A DNA stretch of 7,441 nt from an uncultured bacterium (GTDB lineage Bacteria; Bacteroidota; Bacteroidia; Chitinophagales; CAIOSU01), in the NCBI GenBank assembly GCA_903861055.1, contig CAIOSU010000209.1:1-7441 (forward strand), in the 5' to 3' direction. A program made the translations under genes and the position numbers. Below are positions 1 to 6,971 of the stretch, one piece after another. Below the pieces are notes generated by a model, which was given only the letters and a program-made list of their open reading frames with translations, did not search any database and was not told the origin of the DNA. Position 1 is the stretch's first letter. Each line of letters starts with the position of its first letter.

Positions 1-1199
1 ATTACCCTTACTTCCTTTTGAAGCTTGAGGGCTCCATCGTAGCTATCCGCTGAGCCAGTTAGGTACTTATACAGCTTATCCACTTTTATCATTTCCCAGT
101 CTTTTACTTTTTTTAGCTCGGGTGCAGTTTTGGGCAATTCTTTGTCTGAAGCTAAAAACTGGATTTTAAAAATCACTTTGTTCGTTGCTGGCGGGGCAGT
201 TACAGGTTTGTCTGCTGGTTTGTTCGCTACGGGGGTGTCAGCAACTGGTTTATCTGTTGGTTTTGGGTCGGTTTTAGGTGGGGTAGGAGTAGGCTTATCA
301 ATGGTTTTAGGTGGCTCGGGCGTATTGTCGGGCAAAGGCATTTGCGTATTGGTAAGTCCAGATGGACCATTTTTCTCGTATTCTATTTTGTAATCTTTGA
401 ACGCGCGGTAAATAGCCGATGCCATGTAAGATTGGCCCTCTTCGGTAGTTAAAAAGGTTTCTTCGTTTTTGTTGCTAATAAAGCCCAGCTCTACTAATAC
501 GCTAGGCATGGCGCTTTTGTATAGCACCACAAACCCAGCTTGTTTGATACCACGGCTGCTGCGGTTCACTTTGTTTTTAAACTGGCTGTCTATTTTTTGG
601 GCTAAGCTAATGCTCTGGTCAAGGAAGGCGCTGGTTTGAATCGACATCAATATCAACGCCTCAGGCGATTTTGGATCGAAACCATCGTAATGGCTTTCGT
701 GGTTGTCTTCTTGCAATATAACCGAGTTTTCGCGTATGGCTACATCCAGGTTTTCTTTCTCTTTATGCAATCCCAACACAAATACCTCGGTGCCATATGC
801 CGATGTTGAAGTAAACGCATTGCAGTGGATGGAGATAAAAAGGTCGGCTTTGTTTTTATTGGCTATGTTAGAGCGTTCGTGTAATTCAATAAATACGTCT
901 TTGTCGCGGGTGTAAAGCACCTTTACTTTAGGAAAATTTTCTTTTATGTATGCGCCAACTTTCAAGGAAACTTGCAGCGCAATATTCTTTTCATGGGTTT
1001 TTGAGTAGCCTATAGTGCCAGGGTCGTGGCCACCATGACCCGCATCAATCACTACGGTTTCAATAGTAAAATCTTCGTTTACCTTTGGCACCGAAAAGTT
1101 GACGGTAGGTATTGATACCATTGCTGCAATCAACAATAATATGATGATACGTTTAGCGTTCAATAGGGTATCGTTTAGCTTTTGTATTTTAGCGCCCAT
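1..1199 (-). CDS. N-acetylmuramoyl-L-alanine amidase with SPOR-like C-terminus (partial, runs off left edge)
   Basis: Zinc-dependent amidase (Amidase_3/AmiC family) that cleaves the bond between N-acetylmuramic acid and the stem peptide of peptidoglycan in the periplasm. The minus-strand frame is open from the ATG at 1199-1197 to the edge, giving 399 codons and no stop, so the C-terminus is missing. Residues 18-31 are a hydrophobic signal or anchor segment preceded by Lys/Arg. The amidase domain spans about 47-270. Visible family motifs are DAGHGG with zinc ligand H55, E70 in the next segment, SIHCNA with H125, and VELGFISN with catalytic E237. Residues 288-340 form a low-complexity Pro/Thr/Lys/Asp linker. 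From 342 the FKIQFLAS pattern and following residues resemble a SPOR domain, which binds denuded glycan at division sites; this part is inferred from a weak motif. The gene is divergent from lptD across 36 bp. The amidase call is firm, but the exact amiA/B/C-type role is not determined. Confidence 0.93.
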   Translation of the reverse strand, partial: MGAKIQKLNDTLLNAKRIIILLLIAAMVSIPTVNFSVPKVNEDFTIETVVIDAGHGGHDPGTIGYSKTHEKNIALQVSLKVGAYIKENFPKVKVLYTRDKDVFIELHERSNIANKNKADLFISIHCNAFTSTSAYGTEVFVLGLHKEKENLDVAIRENSVILQEDNHESHYDGFDPKSPEALILMSIQTSAFLDQSISLAQKIDSQFKNKVNRSSRGIKQAGFVVLYKSAMPSVLVELGFISNKNEETFLTTEEGQSYMASAIYRAFKDYKIEYEKNGPSGLTNTQMPLPDNTPEPPKTIDKPTPTPPKTDPKPTDKPVADTPVANKPADKPVTAPPATNKVIFKIQFLASDKELPKTAPELKKVKDWEMIKVDKLYKYLTGSADSYDGALKLQKEVRV

Positions 1200-1217
1200 T
1201 ATTACTTAACTATACTA

Positions 1218-1225
1218 CAAAAATA
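1218..1225 (-). promoter_or_regulatory. Possible Bacteroidota -7 element for the amidase
   Basis: On the minus strand these bases read TATTTTTG, matching the TAnnTTTG element of Bacteroidota promoters. It ends 18 bp before the amidase ATG, implying a leader of roughly 12 nt. I see no convincing TTG -33 element at the expected distance upstream. The region is AT-rich, so a chance match is quite possible. Confidence 0.3.
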
Positions 1226-1235
1226 ACGCAAAATT

Positions 1236-4031
1236 TTGTCGAGATTGCTGGGTTTGTTGATATTGCTCGTATTTGCGGTAGCTTTTCATGCCCATGCAAA
1301 CCCTGTTTTGTCCTATTTTAAATACAACACTGACTTCGTAGTAGTAACGCCTTTTGATACAATTCCTAAAAATAGCAATGTTACCAGAAAGGGTAACAAG
1401 CTAACTACTAGCGACAGCACCGTGGTAATAGCAACGGACAGTATAAAGGTGTTATTGCCTACCGATAGCATACCGAAAGATACCACTAAAAATTTAGTGG
1501 ATGACCTAAGGCCGCTTACGCCTGATGAAATGATGTATCAAGTATCGGCCGATTCGTTTGATGCTGCGGTGCAGTATAACGCCAGCGACTCCCTGATTTA
1601 TGACATATTGGACGAAAAGGTACACCTATATGGTAACGCCATTGTGGTATATAAGGACTTAACCCTAGAGGCAAACTATATTCAGCTTGATTGGGCCAAC
1701 AATATGGTGATTGCTGAGTCATTGAAAGATTCGTTGGGCAATCCGGTGGAGAAGGCTAAGTTTAAAGATGCAGAGAGCGAGTACTTTGCCAAAACAATAA
1801 TGTATAATTTCAAAACCAAGAAGGGAAAAGTAATTGAGGCCCGCACACAAGAGGGAGAGGGCTACATACATGCCGATACCATAAAACGCAATGAACATGA
1901 GGAGTGGTATGCCCGAAACGGCAAATACACCACCTGTGACTTAGACCATCCGCATTTTTACATCAGTGCTAAAAAACTGAAACTAGTACCTGATAAGGTT
2001 ATTGTTTCGGGCCCGGCCAATTTGGTTATACATGACATTCCCACACCGCTATTTGCGCCTTTTGGCATATTCCCCATTCAAAAAACACGCCGCTCGGGCA
2101 TCATTCTGCCGCAGTATGGCGCCGAGCAAAACCGGGGTTTCTTTTTCAGGGATGGAGGCTATTACTTTCACGTAAGCGAATACTTTGATATGGCCCTCAC
2201 GGGCTCTATTTATACCAATGGCAGTTGGGGTTTGGGTAATACCATGCGATATACCAGGCGTTACAAATACAACGGTAATTTACTGCTTGCCTATAATAGA
2301 AACCGCACCGGCGACGTAGAGGCCCCATCCTTTAATGTGCTAAACGATTTTCGGGTTACTTGGTCGCACAACCAAGATAGTAAGGCGCGTCCCGGCAGTC
2401 GTTTTTCGGCAAATGCCAATTTTGGTACAGCAACCTACGATAAGAACACCAATAACACCAACCAGAGCCAAGTGGTGCGAAATACGCTCAACTCAAACAT
2501 TTCGTACAGCAAATCGTGGGCAGGTAAGCCCTACAATTTTGGTGTCAATATTCGCCACGACCAAAACTTAGTGAACCGAACCGTAAACCTTACCCTGCCC
2601 GACATAAACTTTGCCCTCACTACTATTGCCCCATTTCAGCGAAAAATACCGGCTGCCAAAAAGGCTTGGTACGAAACCATTACTATTGGCTATACCGCCA
2701 ATATTGCCAACCGAATTGAGGCCATAGACTCTAACTTCTTAACGGTAAGTACGTTTGAGAATATGAAATCGGGTATGAAGCATACTATACCTGTGGGCAG
2801 CAATTTCAGGGTATTGAAGTATTTTACCGTAAACCCACGTTTCAATTACAACGAAACCTGGTACATTAAAAATGTGGAGAAAAACTGGGACCCAACCACC
2901 CAATATATAACTTCGACACAGTTGATTGGCGATAGCACCATTACCACCATTGATACTGTTTATGGCCAAGTAGTGGCCGATACTTTTTATAAGTTTAAGC
3001 CTGCCCGTGATTTCAATTTTCAAACCTCAATTACTACCAAAATATTTGGTATGTTGCAGTTTAAGCGCAGTAAGTTGAAGGCAATAAGGCACGTGATGAC
3101 ACCCACTTTGACATTTACCTACCGACCCGATTTCAGTAAGCCTCGCTGGGGCTATTACAAGGACGTGCAGATAAATGCAGAGGGGCAAAAGCAGCGCTAC
3201 TCCATTTACGAACCAGTGCAGTCATTATTTGGGGCGCCATCGGCTGGAGAGCAAATGAGCTTAGGTATAAACGTGACCAATAACTTGGAGATGAAAATTT
3301 TCTCGAAAGACGATACCATCAAAAATGAGAAGAAAGTAAAGCTAATTGATAACTTCTCTTTAAATACCAACTACAACTTTGCAGCCGACTCATTGAAATT
3401 GGCTCCGCTATCAATGAACATGAATACCACCTTGTTTGGCAAGCTCAATATCAACTTCAACACTGTTCTCGACCCGTACGTTTACGATGGGCGAAACGTG
3501 AAGGTTGACCGCTTTTTGTGGCAAGAAGACCGCAGGTTGGTGCAATTGCGCAGCTTCAATTTTACCATAGGTAGCAGTTTCCGCTCTAAGCAAGGTAGCA
3601 GCGACACGCCCGCTGTAAAAGAAGGTAGGGAGCAAGAACGCGATATTGTAATGGCCAACTATACCAATTACTACGATTTTAATGTGCCTTGGAGTTTCAA
3701 TTTCAACTACAACTTTGGAATGCGCAGGGGCTCAACCAACAACCCCGATACATTGGTTATAAGCAGCAACAGTATTACCCTTGGTGCCGATGTAACCATT
3801 ACCGGAAAGTGGAAAGTTGATGTTGCCGCAGCTTACGATTTTTCGAAAAACAGCTTGGTATATGCCAGCATGAACGTAATACGCGATATGCATTGTTGGG
3901 TTTTGAGTTTCAACTGGGTGCCGTTCCCGCTCGAGCGCCAAACGTATGCCATACAGCTCAACGTAAAATCGCAAGTGTTGCAAGAGCTAAAGCTAAGCAG
4001 AAAGAAAAACGTGTTTGATAGTGCGTTCTAG
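1236..4031 (+). CDS. lptD: LPS-assembly outer-membrane protein LptD (OstA/Imp family)
   Basis: Outer-membrane translocon subunit that receives lipopolysaccharide from the periplasmic bridge and inserts it into the outer leaflet; lipoprotein LptE is the known partner. The 931 residues begin with a signal peptide (hydrophobic 4-17, likely cleavage after A21). A Ser/Thr/Asp-rich segment follows (about 40-95), then an OstA/LptA-like periplasmic domain (about 104-260, with the VHLYGNAIV and YTTCDLDHPHFY motifs). GIFPIQ plus TRRSGIILPQYG (about 277-295) marks entry into a long beta-barrel rich in alternating aromatic strands, running to the end. This matches the larger LptD proteins of Bacteroidota. 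The TTG start is chosen because an in-frame TAA at 1224-1226 blocks upstream extension, the first in-frame ATG is at residue 99, and only the TTG start keeps the signal peptide. The only cysteines are C234 and C887. A TonB-dependent receptor is unlikely, since there is no plug domain. Confidence 0.9.
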   Translation: MSRLLGLLILLVFAVAFHAHANPVLSYFKYNTDFVVVTPFDTIPKNSNVTRKGNKLTTSDSTVVIATDSIKVLLPTDSIPKDTTKNLVDDLRPLTPDEMMYQVSADSFDAAVQYNASDSLIYDILDEKVHLYGNAIVVYKDLTLEANYIQLDWANNMVIAESLKDSLGNPVEKAKFKDAESEYFAKTIMYNFKTKKGKVIEARTQEGEGYIHADTIKRNEHEEWYARNGKYTTCDLDHPHFYISAKKLKLVPDKVIVSGPANLVIHDIPTPLFAPFGIFPIQKTRRSGIILPQYGAEQNRGFFFRDGGYYFHVSEYFDMALTGSIYTNGSWGLGNTMRYTRRYKYNGNLLLAYNRNRTGDVEAPSFNVLNDFRVTWSHNQDSKARPGSRFSANANFGTATYDKNTNNTNQSQVVRNTLNSNISYSKSWAGKPYNFGVNIRHDQNLVNRTVNLTLPDINFALTTIAPFQRKIPAAKKAWYETITIGYTANIANRIEAIDSNFLTVSTFENMKSGMKHTIPVGSNFRVLKYFTVNPRFNYNETWYIKNVEKNWDPTTQYITSTQLIGDSTITTIDTVYGQVVADTFYKFKPARDFNFQTSITTKIFGMLQFKRSKLKAIRHVMTPTLTFTYRPDFSKPRWGYYKDVQINAEGQKQRYSIYEPVQSLFGAPSAGEQMSLGINVTNNLEMKIFSKDDTIKNEKKVKLIDNFSLNTNYNFAADSLKLAPLSMNMNTTLFGKLNINFNTVLDPYVYDGRNVKVDRFLWQEDRRLVQLRSFNFTIGSSFRSKQGSSDTPAVKEGREQERDIVMANYTNYYDFNVPWSFNFNYNFGMRRGSTNNPDTLVISSNSITLGADVTITGKWKVDVAAAYDFSKNSLVYASMNVIRDMHCWVLSFNWVPFPLERQTYAIQLNVKSQVLQELKLSRKKNVFDSAF

Positions 4032-4044
4032 TAAGTGTGTATAG

Positions 4045-4058
4045 CTGACTAAAGTCAA
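4045..4058 (+). promoter_or_regulatory. Candidate Crp/Fnr-family operator upstream of ccoI
   Basis: The sequence CTGACTAAAGTCAA contains the near-perfect palindrome TGACT-AA-AGTCA, which fits the TGA-N6-TCA core of Crp/Fnr-family sites. It starts 14 bp after the lptD stop codon. A related site with 10 of 14 identical bases lies before ccoN at 6899-6912. The centre (4051.5) is 28.5 bp before TAATATAG at 4080-4087, a weak -7-like element, so the site would sit near -41 of a promoter there. The match is seen in the sequence; the function and the regulator are inferred. Confidence 0.45.
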
Positions 4059-4066
4059 TATTTCCT

Positions 4067-4099
4067 CAAACCCTAGTCATAATATAGGGTACTAGTTTG
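4067..4099. repeat. Nested imperfect inverted repeat upstream of ccoI
   Basis: The outer arms are CAAACCCTAGT (4067-4077) and ACTAGTTTG (4091-4099), complementary except for two extra C bases on the left. An alternative inner pairing joins ACCCTA (4070-4075) with TAGGGT (4085-4090). The two pairings share bases and cannot both form. No T-run follows, so this is not a typical intrinsic terminator for lptD. It overlaps the proposed ccoI promoter element and could be an operator or a leader structure, or chance in AT-rich DNA. Confidence 0.35.
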
Positions 4100-6591
4100 T
4101 GACATCTTTGTCCCATTATATCATCAATATGGGCATAGTGGTTGCAAGAAAGCTTGAAAAAAAGGTACTGGCTGGTGGGCTTGCAGTTTGTGCGCACTGT
4201 GGCAATGATTGCCCCGACCATAACTTCGCATATCAAGAAAAGTACTTCTGCTGCCAGGGTTGCGAAACAGTGTATCAAATACTATCGTCGAACGAGCTTT
4301 GCGAGTTTTACAGCATCGACCAAAAGCCAGGGGCAACCCGCGTAAATGCCCGAACAGGCGATTACAGCCACCTCGATTTACCCGAAATTGCCCAACAAAT
4401 ACTGGAATACCAAGATGCCGAAAAGGCTCGGGTAAGTTTCCATTTGCCGGAGATGCATTGCAGTTCGTGCATTTGGTTATTGGAGCAATTGTACAAAATC
4501 AATCCGGCCATTACCATTAGCCAAGTCGATTTTGGTGCTAAGAAAATCACGTTACTTTATAAATCGCAAGAGGTAAGCTTAAGGCAAATTGCAGAATTGC
4601 TTGACAAGTTGGGTTATCCGCCAGATATCCGCACCGAGGCTGACCAATCGGGCAGTAAGGCTGCTAACAACGTAAATAGGCGATTGGTAATGCAAATTGG
4701 CATTACTGGGTTTTGCTTTGGCAACATCATGCTATTCAGCTTTCCAGAATACCTATCGCTTTGGGATGCACCTGAAGAATCTGCTAATAGGCTGTTTTCG
4801 TTGCTCAATATTATTCTTTCCTTACCGGTATTGTTTTTTGGCGGATTCGATTATTTGAAGGCTGGTTGGAAAGCAATTGTCAATCGACAAATAAATATTG
4901 ATGTGCCCATAGCCATTGGCATTTTGGCATTGTTTAGCTGGAGCATTTGGGAAATAGTAAGCCAACTAGGTAGTGGCTATTTAGATTCGATGGCAGGTTT
5001 GATATTTTTCTTGCTCATCGGCAAATGGTTTCAACAGCGCACTTACGATTTTCTTTCATTTGATAGGGATTACCGATCCTTCTTTCCGTTGGCTGTGAAG
5101 CGAAAAACCGGAACTGGTGAGGAAAATGTGCCTATCGAGCAAGTTGTACCAGGAGACATTCTGTTTATTAGAAACCAAGATTTGATACCCGCCGATAGTT
5201 TGCTTTTGATGGGTAATGCTATGGTAGATTATGGCTTTGTTACGGGCGAGGCCATGCCCGTGAGCGCCAGCATTGGCGATTTGTTGTATGCTGGTGGTAA
5301 ACAAACTGGTGGCGAAATAACCGTACAAGTGCAAAAAGCAGTAAGCAATAGCCACCTTACTAGCCTTTGGAACCGCGACATTTTCCGTAAAAAAGACGAA
5401 GAACGCTTTAGTGTACTTATTGACCGCATCAGCCGCAATTTTACCTTTGTAGTGTTGGGTATCGCCACGCTCTCTCTAGTAGCTTGGTGGGTAGCGGCTG
5501 GTTTGCACACCGCCCTTTACGTATTTGCCACCATACTTATAGTAGCTTGCCCCTGTGCCCTGGCACTAACTGCACCTTTTACATACGGAAATAGCTTGCG
5601 CCTTTTGGCCAAAGTGGGGCTCTATCTCAAAAACGGCACGGTAATAGAAAAAATGGCCGCTGTAGATAATATAGTGCTTGACAAAACAGGCACGCTTACC
5701 GTAAATGATGATAGCGAGGTTTCTTATCACGGCATAACCATTGAAAACGCTGATGCGGCAGCTCTAGGGGCAGTTGTAAAAAACTCGGCACACCCCTTGA
5801 GCCGGGCGATAGCCAAGCAGTATAGTACGAAGCAGCAGCCTGCGGTAGAAGAATTTAAAGAATACCCTGGTGAGGGCGTTTATGGAATGGCCAATGGTGT
5901 TGAATTCATTATCGGTTCGCGCAATCTGTTGCATCGTTATCAGGTTAAAGTGCTGCACCCAGTAACCAATGGCAGTACCAAGTCATATTTAGCCATCAAT
6001 GGGCAGTTTTTTGGTTCATTTTTATTCAGCAACCGATATAGGGAAGGTATTGAGCATACATTGCAAGAGCTAAGCAGCCAATACCAGCTTACCTTGTTAA
6101 GCGGTGATAGTGATGCTGAGGAGCAGAAGCTTAAGCCTTTATTGGGCAATACCAGCACCTTATTGTTCAATCAATCGCCGGCTGATAAGATGGCCAACTT
6201 GGCTATTATACAGCAGCAAGGTCATCATGTACTGATGCTGGGCGATGGCTTAAACGATGCCGGAGCACTGAAACAAAGCGAGGTGGGCATAGCGGTAGCC
6301 GATAACATAAACCAGTTTTTTCCTGCTAGCGATGGCATGCTTCATGCACAGCACATTAACAAGCTGCCCCAGTTTTTGCAGTTCAGTAAGGATAATATTA
6401 CCATTATAAGGTCTTGTTTGGTCATATCATTGGCATACAATGTTACCGGTATTAGTATAGCAGTTGCGGGGTTGCTGACACCCTTGATTGCTGCCATACT
6501 TATGCCGCTTAGTAGTATTAGCGTAGTGCTAGCAGTAACCTTAGCAACCAATATTATGGCCCGTAAACGTGGCATCACCATTAAATCTTAA
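4099..6591 (+). CDS. ccoI: CcoI/FixI-type copper-translocating P1B-ATPase for cbb3 oxidase assembly
   Basis: Inner-membrane ATPase that exports Cu+ from the cytoplasm for delivery to the CuB centre of cbb3 cytochrome oxidase. Numbering is from the GTG at 4099 (830 residues). A Cys-rich N-terminal segment (C31xxC34, C38, C51-C52-xx-C55) precedes a heavy-metal-associated domain with CSSC at 121-124. About eight membrane segments are visible. Catalytic motifs are TGE 382-384, CPC 484-486 in the metal-binding membrane segment, DKTGTLT with phosphorylated D528, HP 565-566 and GDGLND 715-720. Y780-N781 and M802 with S805-S806 in the last two membrane segments fit the Cu+ (P1B-1) class. Linkage to ccoS and ccoN favours CcoI over a CopA detoxification pump. 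The start is uncertain: the in-frame ATG at 4129 gives 820 residues, starts nearer the first CxxC, and fits the proposed promoter better. Confidence 0.93.
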   Translation: MTSLSHYIINMGIVVARKLEKKVLAGGLAVCAHCGNDCPDHNFAYQEKYFCCQGCETVYQILSSNELCEFYSIDQKPGATRVNARTGDYSHLDLPEIAQQILEYQDAEKARVSFHLPEMHCSSCIWLLEQLYKINPAITISQVDFGAKKITLLYKSQEVSLRQIAELLDKLGYPPDIRTEADQSGSKAANNVNRRLVMQIGITGFCFGNIMLFSFPEYLSLWDAPEESANRLFSLLNIILSLPVLFFGGFDYLKAGWKAIVNRQINIDVPIAIGILALFSWSIWEIVSQLGSGYLDSMAGLIFFLLIGKWFQQRTYDFLSFDRDYRSFFPLAVKRKTGTGEENVPIEQVVPGDILFIRNQDLIPADSLLLMGNAMVDYGFVTGEAMPVSASIGDLLYAGGKQTGGEITVQVQKAVSNSHLTSLWNRDIFRKKDEERFSVLIDRISRNFTFVVLGIATLSLVAWWVAAGLHTALYVFATILIVACPCALALTAPFTYGNSLRLLAKVGLYLKNGTVIEKMAAVDNIVLDKTGTLTVNDDSEVSYHGITIENADAAALGAVVKNSAHPLSRAIAKQYSTKQQPAVEEFKEYPGEGVYGMANGVEFIIGSRNLLHRYQVKVLHPVTNGSTKSYLAINGQFFGSFLFSNRYREGIEHTLQELSSQYQLTLLSGDSDAEEQKLKPLLGNTSTLLFNQSPADKMANLAIIQQQGHHVLMLGDGLNDAGALKQSEVGIAVADNINQFFPASDGMLHAQHINKLPQFLQFSKDNITIIRSCLVISLAYNVTGISIAVAGLLTPLIAAILMPLSSISVVLAVTLATNIMARKRGITIKS

Positions 6592-6594
6592 GCT

Positions 6595-6783
6595 ATGTCG
6601 GTTATTATAGTTCTCATCGCTTTTAGCATGCTGTTGGCATTGGCCTTTTTGGTTGCTTTTATGCTAAGTATGCGCAACGGACAGTTTGACGATACCAGTA
6701 CCCCACAGCTACGAATGTTGTTTGATAACAATGCTCCTGCTAAAGGCAAAGGCTCAAAAGCCTCGGAAGAGAAGAAGCTGTAA
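6595..6783 (+). CDS. ccoS: cbb3-type cytochrome oxidase assembly protein CcoS
   Basis: Small inner-membrane protein of 62 residues required in studied bacteria for insertion of heme and copper cofactors into cbb3 oxidase. Residues 2-24 form one hydrophobic membrane segment. They are followed by the family signature, here SMRNGQFDD (25-33), then TPQLRMLFDN (36-45), and a charged Lys/Glu/Ser tail (about 49-62). The length is typical for the family. The ATG lies 3 bp after the ccoI stop, so the two genes are almost certainly co-transcribed and probably translationally coupled; no Shine-Dalgarno sequence is seen, as usual in Bacteroidota. A run of A bases follows the stop, but no hairpin-plus-T terminator was found downstream. 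Confidence 0.93.
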   Translation: MSVIIVLIAFSMLLALAFLVAFMLSMRNGQFDDTSTPQLRMLFDNNAPAKGKGSKASEEKKL

Positions 6784-6898
6784 AAAAAACAGGAAGGTTC
6801 TACGGGCATTGTAAAGTTCAGTGTGCTTCGTTTGTAGCGATGTCAGTCTCTCTAAAGCGCCTAAAATAGCCTACAGCAAACAAAAGTCTACTCCTCAC

Positions 6899-6912
6899 CT
6901 GATTTCAGTCAT
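6899..6912 (+). promoter_or_regulatory. Candidate Crp/Fnr-family operator upstream of ccoN
   Basis: The sequence CTGATTTCAGTCAT has a TGA-N6-TCA core and is 10 of 14 identical to the site upstream of ccoI at 4045-4058. Its left half CTGAT differs from the Fnr half-site TTGAT by one base; the right half GTCAT is a weaker match to ATCAA. The centre (6905.5) is 29.5 bp before the -7 element at 6935-6942, placing it near -41.5 of the predicted start, a typical class II activator position. The regulator is inferred and none is encoded in the window. Confidence 0.45.
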
Positions 6913-6934
6913 GTTTAACGAAATACCCCCAAAT

Positions 6935-6942
6935 TAACTTTG
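6935..6942 (+). promoter_or_regulatory. Bacteroidota -7 promoter element of ccoN
   Basis: TAACTTTG is an exact match to the TAnnTTTG element used by the Bacteroidota primary sigma factor. Transcription would start about 5 nt after it, near 6947, giving a leader of about 25 nt before the ccoN ATG. No clear TTG -33 element is seen at the expected distance, which fits a promoter that depends on an activator bound at the upstream site. Confidence 0.55.
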
Positions 6943-6971
6943 TAACTATTATTAACTCCTAGCATTTTCTT

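Noticed and set aside
130..393. Plus-strand open frame of 87 residues, rich in Gly/Val/Leu
   Set aside because: It is the antisense shadow of the Pro/Thr/Lys linker of the minus-strand amidase; the apparent hydrophobic composition is an artefact of reading that repeat backwards.
703..915. Plus-strand open frame of 70 residues
   Set aside because: It lies opposite the amidase catalytic domain, whose motifs are clear on the minus strand; no family features are seen.
2739..3023. Minus-strand open frame of 94 residues inside lptD, and similar ones at 3411-3635 and 3732-3983
   Set aside because: All are antisense to the continuous LptD barrel-coding frame and show no recognisable motif.
5056..5355. 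Minus-strand open frames opposite ccoI (also 5229-5510 and 6342-6581)
   Set aside because: They overlap conserved catalytic regions of the P-type ATPase on the plus strand and have no start context or family similarity.
4099..6591. CopA-type copper detoxification ATPase
   Set aside because: The catalytic class is the same, but adjacency to ccoS and ccoN and the Cys-rich N-terminus favour CcoI/FixI.
6782..6789. A-run after the ccoS stop as a terminator
   Set aside because: It is an A-run on the coding strand with no preceding hairpin; an intrinsic terminator needs a stem followed by T residues.
6860..6872. GCCTA/TAGCC as a hairpin stem
   Set aside because: The arms are not properly complementary (one mismatch in five pairs) and no T-run follows.
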